Positions 33,404 through 44,600 of a stretch of DNA of 64,000 bases are shown here, one piece after another (positions within the stretch are counted from its first letter, which is position 1; every line of letters begins with the position of its first letter). The DNA lies in assembly GCA_026120185.1 (NCBI GenBank), contig JANUWF010001937.1, positions 372,001 to 436,000 of the forward strand, given 5' to 3'. A model generated the notes under the pieces. The model was not told the DNA's origin. It searched no databases and saw only the letters and a program-made list of their open reading frames with translations. This DNA is from Voacanga thouarsii (lineage: Eukaryota; Streptophyta; Magnoliopsida; Gentianales; Apocynaceae). The position numbers and the translations under genes are program-made.

Positions 33404-35044
33404 TTAGTTTGTAAAAAATGCACATTTCTTTATATTATTTCATTGATAATAGGTTACTCTTAAAACCATTATCAATAATATAAATAGTTTGGCTCTTAGA
33501 AAAACTAACAGAGCTTTGTAGGAAGATTAATAGCATTCTAAGTTAAATGTATAATCATAGGAATCAAAACTTCCTTAATAGGTAATGATCTAGAAAAAGT
33601 TCCACTGATAGAATGGCTATTGATTCACACCACCTACGGGCAATCCAATGCTAAAAACCTCCAACGTAAGTTGGTCGATCCAACACATACCCTAGGCTTT
33701 TCAATTAGTTCTAGATACTTGTGGAAATCCATCCTACAGGAGGTCATGCTCAGAATGACACGAGAAAATCTACTATCTCTAATGAGAGTTGTGATGGAAT
33801 CCATGTGGTCATTGGAACCCCTCTCCCACTTAATTGTTTATTAAAAAAAGAATTTCAGGACCAAAAATGTTTTATACGATCTTATGGCTTCATTAACTTT
33901 AGTAAAAAACTAAAATTCAATATTATTCTCTATGTCAAGGATTAATTCCTTTGAGAGAATAAACTATGAATTTATTTTACTCTTCTAAGTTAATGGCCAA
34001 GTAAAACTTTATTAAATAATCTCAAGTTCAACATTATTCTCTATTTCAAGGAATTAACCTTTTAAGAGAATAAACCATGAACTCTTTTTTTTTTTAAAGT
34101 TTCTTAGATTGAAATGTTTTATCAACAACTGTTCTATCTAGTCGAGACTTTAGTCTTACAAGAACTTGCGCATTAGATCACAAAAATGAAATAAGCATGA
34201 TAACAAAAGTAAACTTTTTCATGCTCAAACTATTCATTTATTCCTAAGTGACCAAATAATGGATTAAACATCATGAATTCAAAAATTAATAATGTTGTTT
34301 AATCCTAAGGTGGTTCCATCCTTTGCAACTCATTTTCATGTAAATTATTTATCCATAGATAAATAAAACTATTGCAAAAAATTAACCTCATACAATGATT
34401 TCACAACATGATTATATCAAGAAAAAATTGAGGTATAGAAATTCAACAGTGCTCTCCATTTTCTTGGACAAAATTGCGTGCATCCACCTCTGGGCAAAAT
34501 GGATATGGCGCCCGGTCTGTTTGGTCCATTTGGCGCCGGGCATGTCCTATTTCTCCAACTTTCGGAAGGACAGTATGGACCTGGCGTCGTGCCTATTGGA
34601 CCCACCTGGCGCCAAGTCTATGTGTTCTTCATTCGGCTAAGCAGAATGGACCTGGTGCCAGGTCTATTCTAGAATTCGCCAATTTCTTGAAAAATTCTGC
34701 TTTTCAGCCATTTTTTCACCCCTCAACTATTCCAGCAACTATGTTCTTTAGTCCCTAATATTTACTGGTTAAGAGAAACGTAAAACTAGGCATTAAAACA
34801 TGCCTTTATAAGTACATGTGCCTCTAAACACGAGGCGTACATCTCATCTACTCAAAACCAGAAAAAAATAATAGGAAAACTATTAGAATACATTATCCTT
34901 TTCCTCTAATCGTGAGGCATACATGAGATCTAGAAACCAATGTATAAAGGATCACATTAAATCACAAAAGATTCATTTTTCATGGTAAAGGAACCGCCTT
35001 TTCCAATTTTTTACCACAGTACATGCTCCAAGATGATAACTGTA
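33404..35044 (-). other. Cop-Z leader, about 1.6 kb, non-coding
   Basis: An unusually long stretch between PBS and gag. It includes an imperfect direct repeat at about 33915-34090 (ATTATTCTCTAT-TCAAGGA, then GAGAATAAAC, twice), a palindrome cluster at 34503-34665 and a repeated CTCTAA-CGTGAGGC-TACAT at about 34825 and 34910. I see no gene. Confidence 0.65.
34503..34665. repeat. Palindrome cluster in the Cop-Z leader
   Basis: Five or more copies related to ACCTGGCGCCAGGT: TGGCGCCCGGTC, TTTGGCGCCGGGC, GACCTGGCGTCGTGCC, CACCTGGCGCCAAGT and GACCTGGTGCCAGGTC. Spacers carry the same TATTCT/TGTTC-type words as in the LTR clusters. Confidence 0.8.
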
Positions 35045-35056
35045 GCTCTGATACCA
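35045..35056 (-). other. Cop-Z primer binding site
   Basis: The minus strand reads TGGTATCAGAGC two bases after the 5' LTR end, a perfect initiator-Met type PBS. Confidence 0.93.
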
Positions 35057-35604
35057 ATTGAAGGATTAAAAACAGAAAACATCAAAGAAAATGCAACGGA
35101 AAATTTTCAATTTTCTAATCCACATCTAGGAGAGAGTACTTACTTTTCTTATTTGGTAGTGGATTAACCAACAAGGTGACAGTTTGCACTGGATCTTGCG
35201 ATGGAAAGGGAGTAGGAGGCCTCGGTGGTTCGATTGTCATTCCTGCCAATCTTCTACTCCTACGCATCAAATGTCTCCAAGCTTTTTCTCGTAGTCTTCC
35301 AGAGTATGACTCTACCTTGATCTTGAGTTAGCTTGGTGAAAACTTCTTTAGATAACCAAGATCCACTCTTAGAGAAAAAGGAGAGAATGAAGAGAAAAAC
35401 ACAACAGGAAGGGTAGTTGCACACACAAGAGGAAGAGTGCTTCGTTGGTGATTGGGGTTAAAATCACCATTCTTTTTCAAATTATTTGAGGTTGTTTTAA
35501 GATACATTTATTGTAATAACAAGGCATATTCCTTCCTATTCGACATTTTGCTTGCAAAAGGTATTATTGGCAATTATGTACAGATTTAAGTACCATGCCC
35601 AGCT

Positions 35605-35790
35605 AGTGAACTAGATGCTAGGTCCATTCTATCCAGTAGAGTTTGAGCGAGCTTTAGGAGTTTTTTCAGAACAGACCTAGCACCAGGTCTGCCAAGTGTA
35701 CCTAGCGCCAGGTCCATTCCATCTGCTAAGGAATGATGGCCAAAAATAGAGCAAAAACAAAGGAAGAATAGAGTGCACCTGGCTCCAGGT
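35605..35790. repeat. Palindrome cluster in the Ath-A 5' LTR
   Basis: Copies include GACCTAGCACCAGGTC (about 35673), TACCTAGCGCCAGGTCC (about 35699) and CACCTGGCTCCAGGT (about 35777). The 3' LTR has the matching cluster at 44380-44600. Confidence 0.8.
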
Positions 35791-35907
35791 AGGTTCTGGA
35801 GGCAAAAATTCTATACGCGGAATTAGGGCTTATATAAGGGTTTTGGCATTTTCCTATTCTTACTCGGCCAAGACTTCCTCAGCCATAAAATTGGCATCCA
35901 AGAGGCC

Positions 35908-35914
35908 TATAAAA
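35908..35914 (+). promoter_or_regulatory. TATA box of the Ath-A 5' LTR
   Basis: TATAAAA after GGCC. The same word and context occur at 44716-44722 in the 3' LTR. Transcription would begin about 30 bases downstream, marking the U3/R boundary. Confidence 0.65.
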
Positions 35915-36860
35915 ACATAACAGAACACAAGGATTGGAGATATACAGCTAAGAGAGGTGAATTAAAGTGCAGAAATTCTAATTTTTTCATTGAAGGAGGA
36001 ATTCACCAAAGTCAAGGAGGATTGTTCAAAGGGAGTCTTCAAGGAAAAAGAAAGAGACTTGTCTATGAGTGCTTTCTTTTCTCTTTGTTTTCTTTTTTTT
36101 AAGCAATGATGTATTTAATATTTTATTGTAATTTAACATTATTTTAGGATTCATGATTTTGTGTCGATTTAGTTATTTGATCAATTCTTTGTCATCTTTG
36201 TCATTTGATTACTTGATTTCATTGGTTATTGATGCGAGTTCTTCTAATTGACTTGAGACGACGATGTTAGGGGTTTCATTGCATTGATTTCGTATTTTTC
36301 TAATCTTAATGAACTTGCAAAGGGTTATTAGCTAATTTTATGTTTATAAAGAATTAAGCCTAATGCATGTTTTTGTTAGGATTAGTTTAATTAGCAAATC
36401 TGTTAATATAATCAAAATATAAGATTCCATGGATTGGGACATGAAGTGAGGTTTATCTAAGTAGAATCATGACTTGTGAGACGTTTGAGTTTTACTTTAT
36501 ATTCCTTCATGATATCAAGATAATAATTAGTTGAGAGAATTGCTAATTGGTTCATTGTCATGTTTTCTAGGGTACTTATCTAAATTGCATCAACCTATAT
36601 CCTTGAGTTGTATACATTTCTTTAAATTTTCTTTTTATTCTTTTATCACTTTATTTAGGTTGGTTAAACAATGAAAGAAAAGTGATTAGTGTGTACTTGT
36701 TCCTTTGAGGATCGATACTCGTTAATTCCCTATACTATGCTTACGATGAGTATACTTGCTCGCATGTGTATTTTGGAATTAATGTTTTAATTAAAACTTA
36801 ATTAAGGGATGGATTTAAAATTGATGATTTTATATACACAAAATTTACGCATCAAGTTTT

Positions 36861-36878
36861 TGGCGTCATTGCCGGGGA
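36861..36878 (+). other. Ath-A primer binding site, tRNA-Asp-like
   Basis: TGGCGTCATTGCCGGGGA follows the LTR end by six bases. It matches the usual Athila/Tat-type PBS, complementary to tRNA-Asp, with two C-to-T/G-to-A type changes. Confidence 0.85.
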
Positions 36879-37227
36879 ACAATATCATGAAAATTTGGAT
36901 TTTGTTGATTTAACCATGTTTATATGTTTATATATTTATATGTCCATATGTCTATATGTAAATAGGTATATATATTCTTTGTGTAAATTAGTGTTCTATC
37001 TTGTTATTTGTAACATTGTGTGACTTAATTGACTAGCTTACTTCATCTTGTACTATAAATACCACTAACTTTTGTATTTAAATAGTTTGTCAATATGTGT
37101 GTTTTTCTTTTCTATTATTTATTTTTCCCTTTTTTTTATTCTTTTCTTTATTTTTTTAAATTATTTTTGTTTGTTTTTATTTTCGATTTAATTTTTATTT
37201 TTCTTTGAGCGCAAGATTGACATCATC

Positions 37228-37395
37228 ATGGACAACTACTTTTGGGCACAAGATCAAAAGGGCTATAATGACGAGAATTTGGCAAATATGCAAGCTCAAA
37301 TTGACGTTTTTTGTGAGACGTCACTTGAAGCCTCAATGCATTCTTTTTTCGCCAATACAAATTCCTCCATTAAGTGGCATGAAGAAGCATCATAA
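37228..37395 (+). CDS. Small ORF 1 of Ath-A, unknown
   Basis: A short ORF starting MDNYFWAQDQKGYNDENLAN, ending at TAA in 37393-37395. It lies where gag would start, about 350 bases after the PBS. It has no known domain. The corresponding part of Ath-B is missing, so its conservation cannot be tested inside the window. Confidence 0.35.
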   Translation: MDNYFWAQDQKGYNDENLANMQAQIDVFCETSLEASMHSFFANTNSSIKWHEEAS

Positions 37396-37515
37396 TGTAT
37401 GAGCCATCAAAGAATACAACTAGCTAAGTTGGTTGAGGATGCCATAAAGGCCCATACACTTGAATAAGAGAATCCATAAAGAAAATAGAAAGGATATGAG
37501 AAACAATTATCCACT

Positions 37516-37734
37516 GTGGAAATGGAAGTATTCAATTCTCCTCTATATGCTAATAATTCTAATCTCTCTTTACCACATGATTTTTTAAGTTCTTCTCAAT
37601 TCTTGGAGAACAAATGTCCAAATAATGATGTGTTGAATTTATCATGCCTCAAGGAGTTGGATCTTTTAACGCTGCATCGTATGAAGTCCTTGGAGAATGG
37701 TAGTAATTTCTACCCTTCACCCTATTCAAAGTGA
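37516..37734 (+). CDS. Small ORF 2 of Ath-A, shared with Ath-B
   Basis: A 72-codon ORF with SCLKELDLLTLHRMKSLENG and NFYPSPYSK. Ath-B encodes PCLKELDLSMLHYKKSFKGG and NFCPSPHLK on its strand. The shared C-L-K-E-L-D-L--LH--KS---G-NF-PSP--K pattern in two diverged copies suggests descent from a real protein, perhaps a gag or pol remnant I cannot place. It ends at TGA 37732-37734. Confidence 0.45.
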   Translation: MEMEVFNSPLYANNSNLSLPHDFLSSSQFLENKCPNNDVLNLSCLKELDLLTLHRMKSLENGSNFYPSPYSK

Positions 37735-39655
37735 GGTAACTTAGTTTTTGTAGATGTGTCGAAAAGTACTGATTTCTTGATCAAATCTTGAATAACTCAA
37801 TTGCTAAGTTTTAAGAGGAATTTCAATTGTGACTATTCTTTTGAAGAGTTAAAAGGTGATTTCAAGTTTGATGCATTCTTTAGAAATGATATGCACTTAT
37901 ATATTAATAAAAATATGTGTGTGTCTAAAGGAATGTTAGAGAAAGAGGTTTATGTGTTTTGCTTTAGTAAGAAATTTTTTTTTTCATAAACCTTATATTT
38001 CTCAAAAACCTCTCTTCTTTCTACTTTCATTATGCATATCTTCTATTTTGAGCTTTAATTTCTTTTCAAAAGGTTTGACGAGGAAGCGTGATGAGTGGAA
38101 AGAGTTTTTATTTTGTTTTTGTTTAGTAGTTTATTTTTCCTCTCCCAAATAAAGAAAATATTTTCCATCTTAAGTGTGGGAAAGTGAGTCATGTTTTTAT
38201 TTTCTTTGTTAGGATTGTTATTAGTATTATTTTTTAGTTTACTTTCTTTTATTTAGGTGCATTTTTATTTTCTTATTAATTTTCTTGTGCTTTTATTTAT
38301 GTTTTGTTTTATAGGAAGGAATAAAGTCCTCTTGAACAAGCCCGCCTCTCTATTTCCAATTTTGATACCTATTAGCACTTTATTGCACTTCGGAAGTATT
38401 GCCTAAACTTTCTACCCCTTTATTAGATTTGGTCCCATTGGAGATACTTTCTTGTGTTTAATTTTTGGTCAATGGGGATATTGTCTAGTTTAAGTGTGTG
38501 GGAGTAGTTTAGTAACATTCTTTCTCTAAGCTTTTATCAATTATCTTTATCTTGGTATTTTCTTAGTATAAAACAATTTTGTTGAAAATTCTGGATCATT
38601 TTTTTTTTTTAATTCTCCAAAATTTCAGTGGGTTTCATTGTTAAGCAAGGTTGTATTTCTTTTTCTTACTTGGACATGAGTTTTGTCATTCTTTAGGTGG
38701 AGTTTGATGAAATTGGTTTTATTGGAAAAGATATTTTTCAAGACTTGAGAATTTTGATTAATTTTATTTATACTTTGGTGTTTGAATGTTATTTGACTTA
38801 TCTAGTTGAAATATAAAAGATATGATGAATATGGAAAGAGTTTATTAGCTAACTTTTGTATTATGACTTTAAATTTTGCTAGCTTTGAGTTATGATAAAA
38901 AAAAAAAATTGTGAGTTGAAAAAAAGATCCTTGAGAGGAAAGATTGAGAAGAATGCTGAAAATTTTACTTAGAGTTGAGAGAAAAAACAATGAGTGGAAG
39001 CAACACTATTGTTGGTGTGAATTGCATGAAAAGTCTCTTATTGATGATCTTTTAAGACCTTTAGCTGAAAAGGGGGTCAATATGGGGAGAAGTAGCAAGT
39101 GTATTCGGTGCATTCTCTTAAGGCTATCTCGAAGGCAAAAAGGCAAGTAAGAACATAGAAAAAAGAATTGTGAAAAAATGATGAGTGATAGCTATAAAAG
39201 GGGGCCAATACAGTGTGAAGAAAAATCTATGCACTTGAGGCAATCAATTCCCTAAGTCATTGAAAAAAATTTGAAAGAAAAAAAAAATTGGAGTGCTTTT
39301 CTCATATTATAACTTAAGTTGCACAATTTTGGGATTAATAATGCTTGAGTTGGTAGATAGCTTGACCTATGTGATTTATGTTATCTATATTTTTACTTAA
39401 AGAGTGAAATAATTTTCTTAGACTAAGGTATGTGCTTGATTAATCTGACTTCAAGAGTTTGGTGATGTCTTGGCGAATGTTTCAAAGTTTGAAATTATTT
39501 TCAAAGGGTATGAATGATAAGGGTTGTATCTAAAATTTGAAAGGAAGACATGATCTTTGCAATGATAAAAAAAAAACTTTTGAATGAGAAATAACCTTAT
39601 GTTGTCTTGATAATTTTTCTTAGACTAAAGTATTTTGGTTGAGGACAAGCAAATA
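37735..39655 (+). other. Ath-A non-coding internal region with PPT-like tracts
   Basis: AT-rich DNA with no credible coding frame. PPT-like words occur at 38170-38184 (TTAAGTGTGGGAAAG) and 38489-38504 (TTTAAGTGTGTGGGAG) in addition to the true PPT. A segment near 39180-39250 (GGGGGCCAATA) is kept in Ath-B and Ath-C. Confidence 0.7.
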
Positions 39656-39670
39656 TTCAAGTGTGGGGGG
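39656..39670 (+). other. Ath-A polypurine tract
   Basis: TTCAAGTGTGGGGGG just before the 3' LTR start at 39675, preceded by GAGGACAAGCAAA, as in Athila/Tat elements. Confidence 0.85.
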
Positions 39671-40289
39671 TATATGATAGGGGTTAAAATCACAATTCTT
39701 TTCCTAGTTATTTGAGGTTGTTTTAAGATACATTTGCTGTAATAACAAGGCATATTCCTTCCAATTCGACATTTAGCTTATAAAAGGTGTAATACCCCGC
39801 TACCTAGGCCCGTCGGGGCAGGAGATGTCGCCCCGTCCAAAGGACAAGGGGTCTTTATAACGAGGTCACACAAATAAAATAGCGGAATAAAAATAATAAA
39901 AATAATACTTCAACTTAAGATTTATTACAACCCAAGAATAAATCCACGAATTCCCAAAAGGAAACAAATCCATAAATAAAATTATCCACTCTCGTCTCCC
40001 CAAAGTAATACATAAAATCAAAAGACACATTCTCTTCCAAGGCAGATAACACTAGCTACTCATCCCCACAGCAGGATCGGCCTGAAATCATGGTACAAAG
40101 GTGATGAGACAGAAATCTCAGTAAGTCCGTGTGTGCTTTGGGTGTTCAGTGAAAACAATTCGTGGATGCAAAGTGTGAAATCTTTATAAGAGAAATATTG
40201 GTAAGCAATAAATATTAGTCAAAAGCAAGAGTGGTGTTTTCCTCTTCTTGAAACCATACAAGTGCACAATAAAATCAACCACTCATAAA

Positions 40290-40530
40290 GGTGGTCATGG
40301 GTTACCACACGTTGGGCCGCATAACCATACAATGGTCAAAATGCCACACTTTGTGCAGACTGACAAAAGAAATACTAGCAAACAATGAATGATGTTCAAA
40401 AATAAGAGTGGCGTTTTGGCTTATCTAGCCGTACATAATTTATAAGATCAACCACTCAAAAGAAAGGATTATGGGTTACCACACGTTGGGCCCCATAACC
40501 GGTCAGAATGCCTAACACTTTGTGCAAACT
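40290..40530. repeat. Direct duplication within the Tekay solo LTR
   Basis: GGGTTACCACACGTTGGGCC and CACTTTGTGCA-ACTGACAAAAG both occur twice (about 40309/40484 and 40356/40518), so an approximately 175-bp unit is duplicated. Tek-1's 5' LTR shows a smaller duplication at the equivalent place. Confidence 0.8.
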
Positions 40531-42323
40531 GACAAAAGGTAGGTGATCGGCCTACCGGGCAAGATACTCCTCCTTCTCTATACCCAAACAACAACCGGGT
40601 GTCCATTCCGGCAAAACACAGTGACTTGACTGAAATAAAACAAACTGCTAGCTCGGACCGGCCTGACTAAGTAGTACTGACGTTTCTCTAAGTTGAGCTT
40701 ATCTTCTGGAGGTGGCCTCCTGCCAGAAGACTCACTCTTGCTCTTCAAAACTAGTACTACTAGCCTACCCTTATTGAGTACTCAACGTAACATATCCCAC
40801 TTGGGGAGAAAATGAACAAAACACAGTTCCACTTGAAAATGGCAATTAAGGTTTTTCAAAGTTTGGGGCAAGACTGGTTTTAGAAAGAGTTTTAGGTTTT
40901 GAGTAAAACCGCCCCTTGATTTGCAAATAATTTATTTGTCTGAAATGAAAATGGAAATAATCCTCAATTGCCTTTACAAAAATGAGTGACCATGCACTCT
41001 ACATTTGGCTTGCCATAAAAAAAAATCATTTTTCATCAAACAGGTTTTATGCAGGAGCTAAAATGATCCTTGCTCACAACAAAGGTCTCCAATAGCTGAC
41101 CTAACCCGCATAGGGTAAATACAAACCACAATCAAACTCAAGCCAAAGACTCACTTTCTCAAATAAAACTAACTCAACTTACTACAGTCATATCCCTAGT
41201 GTCCCAAGCTTTAAGGCTCAATAATAAATAAAAGGGTTTATAAAATAATTCTAGTTTGCTATTAAAATAACTAGAGTTTGGGAAATAGGTACAAAAAGTT
41301 GAAGGTTTAAATCTTGCTAAATAAATTATGGTTTATTTGGAAAAGGGTCCAAGGTAGTATTAGGCAAAATAATGATTTATTAATAATTTAGTTGTTAGAA
41401 AATAATTGATAACTAAAATTTGTTGAAAATAAATTTAATGAGTCTTGCTTGAAAAATAATAAGCAAATCCTTAATGGGTTTTGATTAAAAGATAATAATT
41501 AAATTTTTAGTAATAAATATTTTATTAATTATATTTATTTCCATAAAAGGCTTTAATTAATTTTATCATTTTAAATAATATATATATATATTTAGCAAAA
41601 ACTATTATTTATTTGACTAGAATATCACTATTTTATATAAAATACCAAATCCACATTTTCCCATAGTTTTCAAAATTTTACTAGAAAAATCATATTATTA
41701 AATATTTTATTAATGAAATAAAATTTAGCTTAGGGACAACTAGATCATGATCATATTCCTATAGCCAACCACAATCATGAACATATACAACCCTTCAATT
41801 CATCAAATCATCCAAAACATGCATACAAGCATAGATCTCAATTTATCAAAACATGATCTAACCCCTACTAGCATAAATAAGATCATGGCTTCAATAATCC
41901 AACATGAATATAAATCCTATTCACCAAAGGTGACATAATCTCTAGCATACTTCATCACAAATACTACCTATGACATGATCAACCTCAAATCATCATATAA
42001 TCATCCAAGATAATCCTTCCATGTATAAATCCCATCTCATTCACATTCATACATATACTCATGCTTCAATCAACAACATCACATACTCAATCCCATCGCC
42101 AATCATCTTCTCACAACATCATCCTAGAGACATGATTCTAAAATTTTAAAAAGAGGATTGAAGGTACTTACTTGATTGATGAATGACTTGAAGGAGTTTA
42201 GAGAAGATCTCAACTCCTAGATGGCTAATCTTGTTCAAGAAAGGTGGCGAAAGCATGGTCATGGAAGAAGAGTCCATTCGGTCAAGAGGGGGAATTTCGG
42301 TCCATGAGAGAGAGAGCGGGAGA

Positions 42324-42376
42324 GAAGAAGAAGAAGAAGAAGAAGAAGAAGAAGAAGAAGAAGAAGAAGAAGAAGA
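42324..42376. repeat. AAG microsatellite
   Basis: About 17 uninterrupted AAG/GAA units followed by GAGGAAGAGGAAG. It sits where the Tek-1 LTR has a CT tract. The Glu- or Ser-run ORFs across it are artefacts. Confidence 0.95.
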
Positions 42377-44010
42377 GGAAGAGGAAGTCATTAGTGTGAT
42401 CATTCATATAGGTTTTCATTAGAGATCAAGATTGGAGAAGATGAAGTTGTTAGAATAAATTTACCTTGAAGGTGTTCTTGACCTTAACAGAAATTTCTAG
42501 TTTTTGATCCAAAAGTGCAAGTTGGATTTTGGAGTTTGATGTTAAAAATGGTACAGATGGACTCACAGTAATGAATAGATGAAATCTGGAATTTTTAAAG
42601 GTAGTTTAAAGTGATTTGGAGAGGTATTAGGTGAAAGGAAGTAGTAGGTGTTCTTGGTGTAGTGTGTGTTCTTGAAGGTTGAAGAAAATCGAGAGATGGT
42701 AATGTGCAACTACTGAATTTTTGTGAGAGATATGGGTGGATGAATTTCTGTAGGGTTTAGGAGGTTGATTCTCTGATTTGGAAGGGAAAAGGAAAGGTTA
42801 GTTGTTACAATCTTTGAAGAATATTTTTCGGAAGTGAATTTGGAAACTAAATATTCCAAGAATATCTTGATTGCTTGGACAGCTTTGAAGTCTGCCATGG
42901 CTGATTGTTTGAGCAGAATTTCATGGGATTAATGCTGACTTATGGAGGCTTATGGTGGCTGAAAGTAGGGTGTACAATGATGAAGAAGAAGTATGGTCTA
43001 TTGAGCAAAATATTATGGAAGGTTACTAAATAAGATGGCTGAAATTTTGGAAACCAATCAAGCTAAATTATAGGGATTTGTTTGAGAGATTTTTGGACAG
43101 CCATTAATGGAATTTCGTGCAGAAGTTCAAGGGGATCAATGGAGCTCTCTTGATGGAGGTTTAAGGAAGGTTTTGACAGATTAAGGTAGGTGTTTTGGCT
43201 GGAAGAGAGATAGGAAACAACTAGACGAAAATCTGCACAGAATTTTCGCTGCACAGTGAATTTTCTGGCAGATTTTCGTCTGCCACTTCCATCCATTTTG
43301 CAGCGAGCTGGAAGGGGGGTTTCAGGGGTATTCAAGGCTGGTTTCTAGCCTTCTTTATGGAGGAAAAACATGGCTAAGGTGCTGCACAAAATCTGGGAGA
43401 AAACAGCTTGGTTTGGAGCTGTCAAAGTTGATTTTCGTACAGGAATTTTTCCTGTTTTGCTCCAACTTGAGCAATCCGAAATTGGACAAAAACTTTCAGG
43501 TTTCAAACTAATCCTAAAGACCATTTTTCTGGTATCATTTGGGAGGGAATGTTAGCTAAAAATTTTGACCTTTTGAAGGTACAACAAGCTGGAAAATTCC
43601 AACTCATTCTATGAAGAAAGATGAACTAAGCTAGAGGAAAATTTCAGCAAGCTTACTAGGGGGATTTTTCCTCTTGAAATTCATCACAACTCTTCCATAT
43701 TTTTCTGACCATAAGGAGTCTTTTACCAAGATATTTCGATCCTAAAAGACCTCAGTACTTTACTGAATTTTCTGGAAAGAAAAAGGCTAGAACATCTTGA
43801 TCAAACTAATGAGTTGAAACTAAGGAAAACTAAAGATCAAGGAAGAATGATTTTCCCTATAAGAATTTCGAGAAGAGTAAAAGGAGTGGAATGAGGTTAC
43901 TTCCATCAGGTCTCTCCTAGAACATCATCACCACATTAATCTAGGCCCTTGAGGCCGAAACCATCCTTTCCAAAGCAAAATAAAATTTACTCAAGCTAAA
44001 GCTTCTATGA

Positions 44011-44064
44011 TGGACTTTGAACCCAAGACCTCAAGAAATAAATTCAAAAGCTCTAACCACTAAA
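44011..44064 (-). other. tRNA-like segment, Tekay solo LTR
   Basis: The minus strand gives TTTAGTGGTTAGAGC (44064-44050) then GGGTTCAAAGTCC (44023-44011), A-box and B-box like. It is the homologue of 7662-7712. It supports the two boxes being an old fixed part of this LTR family. Confidence 0.4.
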
Positions 44065-44379
44065 CCACAACGACTCTTGTTGCTATTTCTACTAGAAAAA
44101 TTATTTCCTATTCAATCCACAGGCTATCACCCCCGGGCAAAAATTACCATTTTGCCCCTCTCACACAATACTCACCAACAAGACTTCAAGATAATAAAAC
44201 TCGAATCCAGAACACATAAAAATTCATATGAGAATATATTTAACCATGAAATAAAATATGATATGCATCCCAACCCCCTTACTCTAAGGTTGGTTTCGAC
44301 TGGGGTTTCACAAAAGGTGTTCCTGGTAAATATGTGCATATTTAAGTTAAAATCGAGCAAAAAATGCACAGAACTAGAA

Positions 44380-44600
44380 GTACCTAGCGCCAGGCCTAGC
44401 CAGTGGACCAGACACCGGGTCTATTCTGTCCAGCAGTAGAGTTTGAGCGAGCTTCAAGAGTTTTCCCAAAACAGGCCTGGCACCAGGTCTGGTAAGTGTA
44501 CCTGGTGTCAAGTCCATTCGATCCACTAAGGAAAGACGGCAAAAAACAGAGAAAGAACAGAGTGCACCTGGGTAGGTCGAAGGTACCTAGTGCCAAGTAG
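44380..44600. repeat. Palindrome cluster in the Ath-A 3' LTR
   Basis: Copies include TACCTAGCGCCAGGCC (about 44381), GGCCTGGCACCAGGTC (about 44474), TACCTGGTGTCAAGTCC and TACCTAGTGCCAAGTAGG. Spacers such as GAGTTTGAGCGAGCTT match those of the 5' LTR. Confidence 0.8.

Larger units (their letters stand above)
35449..36854 (+). repeat. Ath-A 5' LTR
   Basis: 1406 bp, TGATTGGGGTTAAAATCAC to ACGCATCA. It lacks about 70 bp present in the 3' LTR (around 45121-45185). It contains a palindrome cluster (35605-35790) and a TATA box. Confidence 0.9.
39788..44312 (-). mobile_element. Solo LTR of the Tekay family, antisense
   Basis: A 4525-bp LTR, minus strand, from TGTGAAACCCC (44312) to ...TATTACA (39788), homologous along its length to the Tek-1 3' LTR. 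AAAGG occurs at 39783-39787 and 44313-44317, a perfect 5-bp duplication, so this is a true solo LTR left by LTR-LTR recombination. It exceeds the Tek-1 LTR mainly through a duplication of roughly 200 bp around 40290-40530. Confidence 0.95.

Noticed and set aside
34417..34758. Overlapping ORFs in several frames in the Cop-Z leader
   Set aside because: They are by-products of the palindrome cluster, which is poor in stops in many frames; no codon bias or domain is seen.
38944..39150. 68-codon ORF near the 3' end of Ath-A
   Set aside because: The homologous parts of Ath-B and Ath-C do not keep the frame.
42146..42422. Ser-run and Glu-run ORFs on the two strands
   Set aside because: Translation of the AAG microsatellite in a solo LTR.
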